From Parapedobacter deserti (lineage in GTDB: Bacteria; Bacteroidota; Bacteroidia; Sphingobacteriales; Sphingobacteriaceae), in NCBI RefSeq assembly GCF_042646065.1, contig NZ_JBHRTA010000008.1, positions 248,001 through 312,000 of the forward strand: a stretch of 64,000 nt of DNA, given 5' to 3'. Shown here piece by piece: positions 34,457 through 42,895 of the stretch. The notes beneath the pieces are model-generated. The model was not told where the DNA came from. It saw nothing but the letters and a program-made list of their open reading frames with translations, and did no database searches. Position numbers and translations under genes: made by a program. Within the stretch, counting starts at the first letter, position 1, and each line of letters begins with the position of its first letter.

Positions 34457-34502
34457 ATCAATCAATAAATCAATCAATGACCCCCGGTGAAACATTAAGT
34501 TT

Positions 34503-35240
34503 GTGACACGCAAAACTTATCAGTTGGAAGTCTGTGCCAATTCAGTGTCGTCTGCTTTGGAGGCACAGGAAGGGGGCGCAGACCGAATTGAGCTTTGCCA
34601 GGCCCTTGAGCTGGGCGGGCTCACACCTTCCTATGGCCAGATACGCTTAGCTAAGCAATTACTCCATATCGGTGTCCATGTACTCATCCGTCCGAGAGCC
34701 GGAGATTTTTTATATAGCGACCATGAATATGACGAAATAAAAGCGGATATCGCGTTTTGTAGGGAGGCGGGGTGCGATGGCGTCGTCGTTGGAATGTTGC
34801 GTGAAAATGGATCGGTGGACACCAAACGGATCGCCGAATTGATCGAATTGGCAAATCCCATGCATGTTACTTTCCACCGCGCCTTCGACGTATGCCGGGA
34901 TCCGTTCGAGGCATTGGAAGCAATCATCGGCAGTGGCTGCCGCAAATTGCTGACGTCTGGGATGAAAAGCACGGCATGGGAGGGAATCGAATTGATCAAG
35001 GCGCTTGTGGCGCAGGCACATGGCCGAATCGAGATTATGCCGGGGTCTGGCATCAATGCGGATAATATTGGTCAGATAGCCTCGATCACAGGTGCCAGGG
35101 AGTTTCATTCTTCAGCTAAAATCGTACAGCCGAGCGGTATGGCTTACATGAATAATGCCGTGAGCGGAATGGGAGGGGAGGTCTGGATGTCCTCTAAAGA
35201 AAAAATCCGCCAATTGGCGGATATCTTAAAAAACCTTTAG
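34503..35240 (+). CDS. cutC: CutC family protein
   Basis: 245 residues from a GTG at 34503; no ATG lies nearby. It has a TIM-barrel fold with the family motifs LEVCANSVSSALEAQEGGAD, RIELCQALELGGLTPSYG, VLIRPRAGDFLYSDHEYDEI, VTFHRAFDVCRDP, LLTSGMKSTAWEG and IMPGSGINADNI. Although named for copper homeostasis, the biochemical role is uncertain. Just upstream is a short ATCA-type tandem repeat (34455-34479). Confidence 0.88.
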   Translation: MTRKTYQLEVCANSVSSALEAQEGGADRIELCQALELGGLTPSYGQIRLAKQLLHIGVHVLIRPRAGDFLYSDHEYDEIKADIAFCREAGCDGVVVGMLRENGSVDTKRIAELIELANPMHVTFHRAFDVCRDPFEALEAIIGSGCRKLLTSGMKSTAWEGIELIKALVAQAHGRIEIMPGSGINADNIGQIASITGAREFHSSAKIVQPSGMAYMNNAVSGMGGEVWMSSKEKIRQLADILKNL

Positions 35241-35284
35241 AAACCTCTTCTTAAGAGTTTTTAGTAACCTTATAATAAAAGGTT

Positions 35285-35467
35285 CTACTTTTCCAGTTCA
35301 ACCGATAATTGGTCAAGCACCGCGTTGTTTTTTACAATTTGGCTGTTAGCTGGCATCTTTGAACGACTGCCGGTTTCCAAGTTGCGGCCAATCTTCAAAA
35401 ATTGCACCTGGTTCTTCGCAACCACCTTATTCCTTCTGTCTTTTCTCTTTAAACGTGTAACTCCCAT
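35285..35467 (-). CDS. Small basic conserved protein (60 aa)
   Basis: 60 residues from the ATG at 35467. The frame extends upstream, but into the tRNA-Cys gene. The sequence MGVTRLKRKDRRNKVVAKNQ is followed by VQFLKIGRNLETGSRSKMP and a short acidic end. It is strongly basic at the N-terminus, like a nucleic-acid or ribosome-associated peptide, and similar small proteins seem to occur in Sphingobacteriaceae (from memory, not searched). The function is unknown. It lies just behind tRNA-Cys on the same strand. Confidence 0.6.
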   Translation of the reverse strand: MGVTRLKRKDRRNKVVAKNQVQFLKIGRNLETGSRSKMPANSQIVKNNAVLDQLSVELEK

Positions 35468-35495
35468 TTCTTTATTTTTTAAACGTTGGAAAACG

Positions 35496-35566
35496 AGGTC
35501 GGAAGCGGATTCGAACCGCTGTAAAAGGTTTTGCAGACCTCTGCCTAGCCACTCGGCCACCCGACC
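35496..35566 (-). tRNA. tRNA-Cys, anticodon GCA
   Basis: On the minus strand the acceptor GGTCGGG pairs with TCCGACC, and the discriminator is U, as expected for tRNA-Cys. The anticodon arm is GAGGT-CTGCAAA-ACCTT (anticodon GCA), and the T-arm contains GGTTCGAATCC. CCA is not encoded. The small basic protein gene follows directly. Confidence 0.93.
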
Positions 35567-35713
35567 CTATTTCTTAGGGACTGCAAAGCTATAATAAATT
35601 ATTGACAATTGAAAGTATCGTGAAAAGATATTTGCTCACTAAATCAATCAAATCTGATTGGAGTGTATAATAAATGGTACACTTGGTTGAATTTGTATGT
35701 TTTTAGTAAAAAA

Positions 35714-35742
35714 TTGAAAATAAGCGTGTTATGTTATTTTTG
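35714..35742 (+). promoter_or_regulatory. Promoter of the 35.8-kb beta-barrel gene
   Basis: TTG at 35714-35716 and TATTTTTG at 35735-35742 are 18 bp apart, giving an AT-rich 5' leader of about 70 nt before the ATG at 35818. Confidence 0.5.
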
Positions 35743-35817
35743 GCGTAATGGCGCATAACTTGCAATATTCAGCGCAGTTCGAACAATATGTTTAATTAAT
35801 TAAAAGGAGAGAACAAT

Positions 35818-36459
35818 ATGAAAAAGTTAGTATTACTAATAACAGTATTAGGCATTTCAGTGGGCGCTTTCGCTCAGGGTCAACCAATGGGTTTCGGGCT
35901 TAAAGCCGGGTTTAATTTTCCAAAGTATCACTGGTCGGGGTCGAATAATGCATATGAGACGAATTCAGCGACCAATTTTCATGTGACGGCATTTTTGGAT
36001 GCGCCGATAGCTACTAATTGGCTCTATATCCAGCCAGGGGTCTCGCTTCAGGGCAAAGGTGCAAAGTTTGTAGACACCGATAATTTGGAGGTAACTCAAA
36101 ATACCATGTGGATTGAGGTGCCGGTAAATTTTGTTGCTAAGTTCCCGGTACAGAACGCAGGTAGCTTCTTCCTTGGCGCCGGTCCGTATGTCGCTTTTGG
36201 AATCTCTGGCAAAAATAAATACGATACGAATTGGGGCTCTGAAGAGAGAGAGTTCGAGTTTGACCAAGATGGTACGATTAAAGGAACCGACTTCGGACTT
36301 AATTTCATCGGAGGTTTTCAGCTCAACAACGGGCTAATGATCCACGGCGGTTATGGAATGGGAATTACGGATATCCGTGGCTCTAACAATAACTTCTTTA
36401 CTGGCGATGAAAAATTGACCAATCGCGTATGGAGCGTTGGACTTGGTTTTGCGTTCTAA
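35818..36459 (+). CDS. Outer-membrane beta-barrel protein
   Basis: 213 residues. The signal peptide is MKKLVLLITVLGISVGAFA|Q. The mature part shows repeated amphipathic strands (FGLKAGFNFPKYHW, IQPGVSLQGKGAKF, FFLGAGPYVAFGISGK, LNFIGGFQLNNGLMIHGGY) and ends WSVGLGFAF, the aromatic C-terminus of a barrel. It belongs to the porin-like/PorT group like the protein at 4.6 kb; the function is unknown. An unusually good Shine-Dalgarno site (AAAGGAGAG) lies 8 bp before the ATG, which suggests high expression. Confidence 0.82.
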   Translation: MKKLVLLITVLGISVGAFAQGQPMGFGLKAGFNFPKYHWSGSNNAYETNSATNFHVTAFLDAPIATNWLYIQPGVSLQGKGAKFVDTDNLEVTQNTMWIEVPVNFVAKFPVQNAGSFFLGAGPYVAFGISGKNKYDTNWGSEEREFEFDQDGTIKGTDFGLNFIGGFQLNNGLMIHGGYGMGITDIRGSNNNFFTGDEKLTNRVWSVGLGFAF

Positions 36460-36488
36460 GTAAGTCGAATGTTTTTACCAAGAATTTG

Positions 36489-36513
36489 GCCCGGGCTACT
36501 CCCGGGCTTTTTT
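36489..36513 (+). terminator. Terminator of the beta-barrel gene
   Basis: GCCCGGG at 36489-36495 is perfectly complementary to CCCGGGC at 36501-36507, followed by TTTTTT. Confidence 0.85.
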
Positions 36514-36542
36514 GTGTTCAAAAAATCGAACGGCAAAAAAGA

Positions 36543-36570
36543 AAAGGGCTACCTATTGAGGTAGCCCTTT
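36543..36570 (-). terminator. Terminator of the rpsL-rpsG-fusA-rpsJ operon
   Basis: AAAGGGCTACCT at 36543-36554 is perfectly complementary to 36559-36570 (4-nt loop). On the minus strand the stem continues into TTTTCTTTTTT. It closes the operon 24 bp past the rpsJ stop, with no rplC following. Confidence 0.85.
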
Positions 36571-36593
36571 AACTGTTTTGAAATCATAGAAAA

Positions 36594-36899
36594 TTACACT
36601 TTGATTTCCACTTCCACGCCACTTGGCAACTCAAGCTTCATCAAGGCATCCACTGTCTTTGAATTGGAACTATAGATGTCTAACAAGCGTTTATAGGCAC
36701 ACAGTTGGAATTGCTCACGCGCCTTTTTATTCACGTGTGGAGAACGCAGAACGGTATAAATTTTCTTTTCCGTAGGCAAGGGAATAGGTCCGCTTACTAC
36801 AGCGCCCGTCGGCTTCACGGTTTTCACGATTTTCTCAGCAGATTTATCTACCAGGTTGTAATCGTACGATTTCAATTTGATTCTGATTCGTTGGCTCAT
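36594..36899 (-). CDS. rpsJ: Ribosomal protein uS10
   Basis: 101 residues. All landmarks of uS10 are present: RIRIKLKSYDYNLVD, GAVVSGPIPLPTEKKIYTVL, RSPHVNKKAREQFQL, and a C-terminal PSGVEVEIKV. It is part of the 30S head and also binds NusB in antitermination. It is last in rpsL-rpsG-fusA-rpsJ, 69 bp after fusA. Confidence 0.97.
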   Translation of the reverse strand: MSQRIRIKLKSYDYNLVDKSAEKIVKTVKPTGAVVSGPIPLPTEKKIYTVLRSPHVNKKAREQFQLCAYKRLLDIYSSNSKTVDALMKLELPSGVEVEIKV

Positions 36900-36968
36900 T
36901 TTAGTTATTTAAATTTAAGGGCTGTCCATTAGAGCTATTTGTAACGGACAGCCGCCGGTGTTATATGT

Positions 36969-39083
36969 TTATACTTTTACTTTGCCTTTGGCTTTCGCAA
37001 TCACTTCGTCCTGTACGTTTTTTGGAGCCTCGGCATAATGGTCAAACTCCATGGTAGACGTGGCCCGTCCGGAAGTAATGGTCCGCAACTGCGTTACGTA
37101 TCCAAACATTTCGGAAAGTGGTACCATCGCTTTAATCACCTGAGACCCTGCACGACTATCTATCCCTTGCAGCTGCCCGCGCCTACGGTTGAGGTCGCCC
37201 ATGACATCACCCATATTTTCCTCTGGGGTGAGCACTTCAATCTTCATGATCGGCTCCATTAATACCGGGCTACATTTAGGAAGGGCTTCGCGGAAGGCCG
37301 TTCGGCCAGCAATTTCAAATGATAAGGAGTCGGAGTCGACCGGGTGGAAAGACCCGTCTATCAACCTTACCTTCATACTCGACAACGGATATCCGGCTAA
37401 TACGCCATTGGCCATCGAAGCTTCGAAGCCTTTTTGGACGGAAGGAATGTATTCTTTTGGAATAGCACCACCTACGATTTCGTTCACAAATTGCAGCGGG
37501 GATTTGGTCGCATCCCAGTCTTCGTCCACCGGAGAGATAACCACTTGAATATCGGCAAACTTACCACGCCCGCCGGTTTGTTTCTTGTACACTTCGCGGT
37601 GCTGGCTGGTGCCGGTAATGGATTCCTTATAAGCCACCTGTGGCGCACCTTGATTTACTTCTACCTTAAATTCCCGTTTCAGACGGTCGATCAGGATGTC
37701 CAGGTGAAGCTCTCCCATTCCGGAAATAACCGTTTGACCGGTGTCTTCATCCGTTTGCACGCGGAACGTGGGGTCTTCTTCCGCTAATTTGCTCAATGCA
37801 ACACCGAGTTTATCTACATCTGCCTGAGTTTTAGGCTCAATAGCCAATCCGATAACCGGTTCTGGAAATACCATGGATTCCAGCACGATGGGGTGTTTCT
37901 CATCGCAAAGCGTGTCGCCGGTCTTGATATCCTTGAAACCAACAACCGCACCAATATCCCCCGCACCTATGTTCGGTATGGGATTTTGCTTATTGGCATG
38001 CATTTGAAAGATGCGCGAAATACGTTCTTTGTTATCCGATCGCGCATTGTACACGTATGAACCGGCGTCCAGGTTGCCTGAATACACTCGGATAAAGCAC
38101 AGGCGGCCCACGAAGGGATCTGTAGCTATCTTAAACGCCAGTGCTGCAAAGGGCTCTTTTACGTCCGGTTTGCGGAAAATTTCTTGTTCGGTACGTGGGT
38201 CGGTTCCTTTCACGGCTTCTTGATCCAATGGAGAAGGCAATAGTTCCATCACCAGATCTAACATGGTTTGCACGCCCTTGTTTTTAAATGAGGACCCGCA
38301 AACCATCGGCACGATGGAATTGTCAAGAACCGCTTTCCGCAACGCGTCTAGAACTTCCCGTTCGGTGATCGAGTCTGGGTCGTCGAAAAATTTCTCCATC
38401 AATGATTCGTCGTAGCTCGCTACTGATTCCAGCAGTTTTTCGCGCCAGTGGGCTACGTCGTCTGCCATATCGTCGGGAATGGGTACTTCCGTAAAGGTCA
38501 TTCCTTTGTCGTGTTCATTCCAGATAATGCCACGGTTGTTGATCAGGTCAACAACGCCTTTAAAGTTGTCTTCCGAACCGATGGGCAATTGCAGGGGAAC
38601 AGCTTCTGCACCTAGCATCTCCTTCACCTGTTTCACCACGTTAAGGAAGTCAGCTCCCGAACGGTCCATTTTATTGACGAAACCGATGCGTGAAACTTTA
38701 TAGTTATCTGCCAAACGCCAGTTGGTTTCGGACTGAGGCTCAACGCCGTCAACGGCCGAAAAAAGGAATACCAGTCCGTCCAGTACCCTGAGTGAACGAT
38801 TTACTTCTACGGTGAAATCTACGTGTCCAGGTGTGTCGATGATGTTTACCTGGTATTGACTCCCCCGGTAGTTCCAGAATACAGTAGTTGCTGCAGACGT
38901 AATCGTGATTCCGCGTTCCGCTTCCTGTACCATCCAGTCCATCGTAGACGCCCCTTCGTGAACCTCGCCGATTTTGTGGTTTACACCGGCATAATAGAGA
39001 ATGCGCTCGGTGGTCGTGGTTTTACCGGCATCGATGTGTGCTGCAATACCGATATTTCTTGTGTATTTTAAGTCTCGTGACAT
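36969..39083 (-). CDS. fusA: Elongation factor G
   Basis: 704 residues. This translocase GTPase has AHIDAGKTTTTERILYY (G1), the switch II region DTPGHVDFTVEVNRSLR, NKMDRSG (G4) and a full domain II-V set including VFPEPVIGLAIEPK and the domain IV GRGKFADIQV. There is no second fusA copy in the window. It is typical EF-G and not a tetracycline-resistance paralogue. It is third in the str operon; no tuf follows. Confidence 0.97.
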   Translation of the reverse strand: MSRDLKYTRNIGIAAHIDAGKTTTTERILYYAGVNHKIGEVHEGASTMDWMVQEAERGITITSAATTVFWNYRGSQYQVNIIDTPGHVDFTVEVNRSLRVLDGLVFLFSAVDGVEPQSETNWRLADNYKVSRIGFVNKMDRSGADFLNVVKQVKEMLGAEAVPLQLPIGSEDNFKGVVDLINNRGIIWNEHDKGMTFTEVPIPDDMADDVAHWREKLLESVASYDESLMEKFFDDPDSITEREVLDALRKAVLDNSIVPMVCGSSFKNKGVQTMLDLVMELLPSPLDQEAVKGTDPRTEQEIFRKPDVKEPFAALAFKIATDPFVGRLCFIRVYSGNLDAGSYVYNARSDNKERISRIFQMHANKQNPIPNIGAGDIGAVVGFKDIKTGDTLCDEKHPIVLESMVFPEPVIGLAIEPKTQADVDKLGVALSKLAEEDPTFRVQTDEDTGQTVISGMGELHLDILIDRLKREFKVEVNQGAPQVAYKESITGTSQHREVYKKQTGGRGKFADIQVVISPVDEDWDATKSPLQFVNEIVGGAIPKEYIPSVQKGFEASMANGVLAGYPLSSMKVRLIDGSFHPVDSDSLSFEIAGRTAFREALPKCSPVLMEPIMKIEVLTPEENMGDVMGDLNRRRGQLQGIDSRAGSQVIKAMVPLSEMFGYVTQLRTITSGRATSTMEFDHYAEAPKNVQDEVIAKAKGKVKV

Positions 39084-39209
39084 CTTATTACAATATTATC
39101 CGCATTTGCGGAAATAAATTTTCGATTCGCTTGGTAAAAAATACACCGATTTTCGGGATGCTTTCATTCCTTTCAAATCGGTGTAGTTCCATGGATACCG
39201 TGCCAATAG

Positions 39210-39677
39210 TTAAAACCTGAAATGTGAGAAGGCTTTATTAGCCTCCGCCATTCGGTGGGTATCCTCTTTTTTCTTTACAGCTGCACCTTCACCCTTTGAA
39301 GCCGAAATGATTTCAGCGGCCAGTTTCTCATACATGGTCTTTTCGCCACGTTTGCGGGCAAAGCTGATCAGCCATTTCATGCCTAAGGATATCTTGCGTT
39401 CGGGGCGTACCTCTGTCGGTACTTGGAAGTTTGCTCCGCCCACCCGGCGTGACTTTACCTCTACGGCTGGCATTACATTGTTCAATGCTTTCTTCCAAGT
39501 ATCCAGACCATTTTCATTGGTTTTCTTTTCCACCAACTCCATAGATTTGTAAAATATGGTGTAAGCAAGTGACTTCTTGCCATCGAACATCATATTATTT
39601 ACAAAACGGGTTACCTGTACATCATTAAACTTTGGATCCGGTAAAATGATTCTTTTCTTCGGTTTTGACTTTCTCAT
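39210..39677 (-). CDS. rpsG: Ribosomal protein uS7
   Basis: 155 residues. The uS7 pattern runs MRKSKPKKRIILPDPKFND, VTRFVNNMMFDGKKSLAYTI, PAVEVKSRRVGGANFQVPTEV, RWLISFAR-like KWLISFARKRGEKTMYEKL and the C-terminal EDTHRMAEANKAFSHFRF. It nucleates the 30S head. It starts 19 bp after rpsL and lies before fusA. Confidence 0.97.
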   Translation of the reverse strand: MRKSKPKKRIILPDPKFNDVQVTRFVNNMMFDGKKSLAYTIFYKSMELVEKKTNENGLDTWKKALNNVMPAVEVKSRRVGGANFQVPTEVRPERKISLGMKWLISFARKRGEKTMYEKLAAEIISASKGEGAAVKKKEDTHRMAEANKAFSHFRF

Positions 39678-39696
39678 CTTCTTATCCTCCGTTTAA

Positions 39697-40104
39697 TTAT
39701 TTCTTGCCTTTTGTTGGAGCAGCTGCTTGCCCGGGTTTCGGACGCTTGGTTCCGTATTTTGAACGGCGCTGGTTCCGGCCAGCGACACCGGAGGTGTCTA
39801 ACGCACCACGGATGATGTGGTAACGCACGCCGGGGAGGTCTTTTACCCGTCCGCCACGGATCAACACGATGGAGTGTTCCTGAAGGTTATGACCTTCGCC
39901 GGGGATGTACGCATTTACCTCTTTGCCATTGGTCAGGCGCACACGGGCCACTTTACGCATTGCTGAGTTGGGTTTCTTAGGGGTAGTGGTGTACACGCGT
40001 GTGCACACACCTCTTCGCTGTGGACAGCTGTCCAACGCTGGGGATTTACTCTTATCCACCAGAGCTACTCTACCTTTTCTAACTAATTGTTGAATAGTAG
40101 GCAT
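39697..40104 (-). CDS. rpsL: Ribosomal protein uS12
   Basis: 135 residues. MPTIQQLVRKGR begins the protein. The decoding-centre loops TTPKKPNSAMRKVARVRL and RGGRVKDLPGVRYHIIRGALD are intact, with the streptomycin-site lysines wild type (KKPNS, RVKDLPG). It has an Ala/Lys tail. It is first in the str operon, behind a consensus promoter. Confidence 0.97.
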   Translation of the reverse strand: MPTIQQLVRKGRVALVDKSKSPALDSCPQRRGVCTRVYTTTPKKPNSAMRKVARVRLTNGKEVNAYIPGEGHNLQEHSIVLIRGGRVKDLPGVRYHIIRGALDTSGVAGRNQRRSKYGTKRPKPGQAAAPTKGKK

Positions 40105-40153
40105 TTACAGTTTTTAATTTTCGCTTTTTATCCTAAACTTCTTTTAAGGAGGG

Positions 40154-40184
40154 CAAAGGTAGATAGATTATTTTTGATTATCAA
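40154..40184 (-). promoter_or_regulatory. Promoter of the rpsL operon
   Basis: On the minus strand TTG (40184-40182) and TACCTTTG (40161-40154) are exactly 20 bp apart, 50 bp before the rpsL ATG. Confidence 0.75.
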
Positions 40185-40271
40185 GGGGTTCGATAAAAAA
40201 ATAGGGTGTTTATTAACGTAATATCAATCCGCTATTTCCTAAACAAGTAACTTGTTCGATAGAGCCTACCT

Positions 40272-40829
40272 TTAGTTTTTCCTGTGGGCAATTGGTGGGG
40301 TCGATATTTGAAGGGATTTGAGTACGATCAGGTATTTACCGCGAATAGCCACCTCCTTCAGCTCCGTGTCGTTTTCGATGTGCACGACGGTACGGGGCCT
40401 GGCACTTTTAGCATGTATCTCAAACCCTCGCCGTAACTCATAGCTCGGGTACCTTCGTTTGACGATGTTCTTTATTTTGTCAGAAATACGTTCGTACGGG
40501 TAATAGATAACCGTATGCTTCCAGCTCCCATCAATGCCGTATAAACTGGTGTGTCTGAGTCCGTCGATTTCAAATTTTCCAATGATCCCGGACTCGTAAA
40601 TGAACCAATTTGCAGATGAATACCCATGGTAATGCTTCTCTATGTGTTTTTTTACCAGTGGTGGGAGACTAACCGTCCGCCTATCATGGATAGCGTGGGT
40701 TTCTGTGTTTTCGTCTCTTGACGTGTTAGAATCAAACGAGAGGTGTTTTGTCTGCGCCGTCAAGATTGAGCTAATGGCCAGTCCGGCAGTTAGCATGAGC
40801 GCGTTTTTGATTGTTGTTGTTTTCATCAT
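40272..40829 (-). CDS. Secreted protein of unknown function (PepSY/DUF2874-like)
   Basis: 185 residues (M2 at 40826 equally possible). A signal peptide ends near ILTAQT. The mature part has SLPPLVKKHIEKHYHGYSSA, ESGIIGKFEIDG, a YGIDGSWKHTVIYYPYERIS stretch and IKNIVKRRYPSYELRRGFEI. This is the x-V-K-x-Y-x-G-Y/strand pattern of small periplasmic PepSY-like (BLIP-fold) domains. The function is unknown. It is divergent from the second LytS/LytTR operon, whose promoter region it shares. Confidence 0.6.
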   Translation of the reverse strand: MMKTTTIKNALMLTAGLAISSILTAQTKHLSFDSNTSRDENTETHAIHDRRTVSLPPLVKKHIEKHYHGYSSANWFIYESGIIGKFEIDGLRHTSLYGIDGSWKHTVIYYPYERISDKIKNIVKRRYPSYELRRGFEIHAKSARPRTVVHIENDTELKEVAIRGKYLIVLKSLQISTPPIAHRKN

Positions 40830-40889
40830 TTTGTCAGCAAAGTGAATGACGATGCAAAAGAAATGGAATATGAGGCCGCAAACAGGTTA

Positions 40890-40920
40890 TTTTAGACAAA
40901 CTACAGTATTTTAGTCCAAG
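40890..40920. promoter_or_regulatory. Direct repeat upstream of the second LytS/LytTR operon
   Basis: ATTTTAGACAAAC (to 40901) is followed by ATTTTAGTCCAAG (to 40920), spaced 19 bp. The shared word TTTTAG(A/T)C(C/A)AA is close to the repeat before the first LytS/LytTR operon. The left copy (TAG at 40893) lies 134 bp before the ATG, the same distance as at 27238. Confidence 0.5.
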
Positions 40921-41026
40921 TGTCTTGCAAATACGTCAAGGGTCATTTGTCTTGAGTAAATGGTTGTTCATCTAAAAAGTACGAGTATAACTTATTGATT
41001 TTTATATTTGTGCATAGCGTACTGCC

Positions 41027-42082
41027 ATGGACAGAAATGCAAAATATGGATGCTTTAGCTCACAGTATTCGCTGGCAGTACTGTTCTGGTCGTTATATTT
41101 CCTGTATGAATGGATTGCCCCCGCTTCCATGAGCGACGAATATGCCCGTTACCTGCTTTGGGCCGTTGTTATGGTTCCGATAACCATGGTTGCTGGGCTT
41201 CTTATCGTGCACGTTTACTTTAAGCGATTTTACCTAAATGATAGAAAAAAGCTATTCTGGCTGTGCGTGATCGTAACCATGTTTGTTGCGTTGATGCTAA
41301 GGCGATCATTTTATTATTACTACACCTATCCGGTATATTATCCTGAACTGCTGGTGCAGCCGTTCTTCTATTTGCCGAAAATAGTAATTGATTTAGTTAA
41401 TGTAAGCCTGATCATCGCACTGTATTCGCTGATCAATTTTATCCGGGTGTATTTTGAGCAACAGAGGCTCACGGAAACTTTGCAGAAAGAGAATATCAGA
41501 TCGGAGCTTGAGCTTCTGAAGATGCAGGTTCATCCCCACTTCATTTTTAACACGCTGAATAATATATATTCGTTCGCCCTACAGAAACATCCAGCTACCC
41601 CAAATCTCATCCACGGGTTATCTACATTTTTGGACTACAACCTATATACCTCCCGGCAACAACGGGTGGCACTTGAAACCGAATTGGAGTACATTAAGAA
41701 TTACATGGAGTTGGAAAAAATTCGCACTGCCAACCGGCTGGATATTTCGATAAATATCCTCACTCCCATCAATGGGTTTCATGTAAGCCCGATGCTTATC
41801 CTCCCATTCATTGAAAATGCCTTTAAACATGGTGTATCACAAGAAACGAGGGAGTCTTGGATTCGGGTAGACGTTTCAATACAACAGCATGTATTGAAGT
41901 TGAAAATAGAGAACAGTTGTCCGGTGGTTGAAGATCTAAATGTGAAGGAGCGGTCAGGCATTGGGCTTCAGAATGTGAAACGGCGCCTTGAGATACTCTA
42001 CAATGGGTCGCACAAGATTGATTTCCTAAAAAGCGAGGGTGCTTTTTTAGTAATTTTAGAACTCCCCAATTTACTGGAATGA
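41027..42082 (+). CDS. LytS-type sensor histidine kinase (second system)
   Basis: 351 residues. Four membrane helices (about 15-32, 41-63, 75-92 and 113-140) precede a coiled linker and a His_kinase domain with H171 in MQVHPHFIFNTLNNIYSFAL, N-box MLILPFIENAFKHGVSQETR and G-box GIGLQNVKRRLEILYNGS. Its stop overlaps the response regulator start (ATGA), so the two are translationally coupled. It is only distantly similar to the 27.4-kb kinase outside the catalytic boxes. Confidence 0.9.
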   Translation: MDRNAKYGCFSSQYSLAVLFWSLYFLYEWIAPASMSDEYARYLLWAVVMVPITMVAGLLIVHVYFKRFYLNDRKKLFWLCVIVTMFVALMLRRSFYYYYTYPVYYPELLVQPFFYLPKIVIDLVNVSLIIALYSLINFIRVYFEQQRLTETLQKENIRSELELLKMQVHPHFIFNTLNNIYSFALQKHPATPNLIHGLSTFLDYNLYTSRQQRVALETELEYIKNYMELEKIRTANRLDISINILTPINGFHVSPMLILPFIENAFKHGVSQETRESWIRVDVSIQQHVLKLKIENSCPVVEDLNVKERSGIGLQNVKRRLEILYNGSHKIDFLKSEGAFLVILELPNLLE

Positions 42083-42819
42083 ATGCGAATAAACCGATTA
42101 GATGTATGGCAATCGATGACGAACCGCCCGCTTTGGAGCTGCTGGTGTCGTATATTTCGAAGGTCCCGGCGTTGGATTTGTGTTACTCTTCAGCTAATCC
42201 TTTGGACGCATTCAGCCGCATTCAGCAATGCCAGACCGATTTGTTATTTATAGACATCAAGATGCCGCATTTGAATGGCCTTGAACTGCTGAAGTCCCTA
42301 ACGGAAAGACCACAGGTTATTGTTACAACCGCTTTTAGGGAATATGCTGCTGAATGCTTCGATTTGGATGCGTTGGATTACCTTGTGAAACCGTATCGGT
42401 TCGACCGGTTCCTCCGGGCGATATCGAAATATCAAAAACTTGTCTCAACCATAGGGTTGGATACTATGCTGGATGAAAGGAGGCAGGGCGCTCCGTATAT
42501 GTATTTCAATGTCAATAAAGAGTTAGTAAAGGTATTTTTGCCGGATATCGTTTACATCGAAAGTATTAAGGACTACATCAAGGTTATCACGGAAAAGAAG
42601 ACAATCATAACCTATCAGCGAATCAGCTATATGGAGAAAAAACTTCCTGAGGCGGATTTTGTCAGGTCGCACAAATCTTACATCGTTAACCTGAATAAAA
42701 TCTCATCAAAAAGGGGGAACATGCTTCATCTTGGCAGGGTAAAGCTGCCCATCGGCAGAATATACAAAAATAGGTTGCTCGAACTGCTTAACAGGAAAAT
42801 AAGCGATCTGCCAGTATAG
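42079..42819 (+). CDS. LytTR-family response regulator (second system)
   Basis: 246 residues. The receiver has D13-D14, phospho-acceptor D59 (LLFIDIKMPHLNG) and LVKPYRFDRFLRA. The LytTR DNA-binding domain has FNVNKELVKVFLPDIVYIES and VRSHKSYIVNLNKISS. It overlaps the kinase gene by 4 bp. It probably controls its own operon or the opposite secreted-protein gene through the repeats at 40890-40920. Confidence 0.92.
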   Translation: MNANKPIRCMAIDDEPPALELLVSYISKVPALDLCYSSANPLDAFSRIQQCQTDLLFIDIKMPHLNGLELLKSLTERPQVIVTTAFREYAAECFDLDALDYLVKPYRFDRFLRAISKYQKLVSTIGLDTMLDERRQGAPYMYFNVNKELVKVFLPDIVYIESIKDYIKVITEKKTIITYQRISYMEKKLPEADFVRSHKSYIVNLNKISSKRGNMLHLGRVKLPIGRIYKNRLLELLNRKISDLPV

Positions 42820-42860
42820 AAGAAAACGGCGGGGATTTGGACAACAGTAAACCGTTAAAA

Positions 42861-42890
42861 CAACAAAGCCCGACGATAGTCGGGCTGTTG
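42861..42890 (-). terminator. Terminator of tmRNA
   Basis: AGCCCGAC at 42867-42874 is perfectly complementary to GTCGGGCT at 42879-42886, flanked by CAACA/TGTTG. On the minus strand it runs into TTTGTTGTTTT directly behind the tmRNA 3' end. Confidence 0.75.
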
Positions 42891-42895
42891 CTTTG

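Noticed and set aside
34455..34479. AAATCAATCAAT repeated twice between the M23 and cutC genes
   Set aside because: Too short to interpret; simple low-complexity repeat.
34496..34503. TAAGTTTG box directly at the cutC GTG start
   Set aside because: No TTG at the -33 position, and the transcript would begin inside the gene; probably chance.
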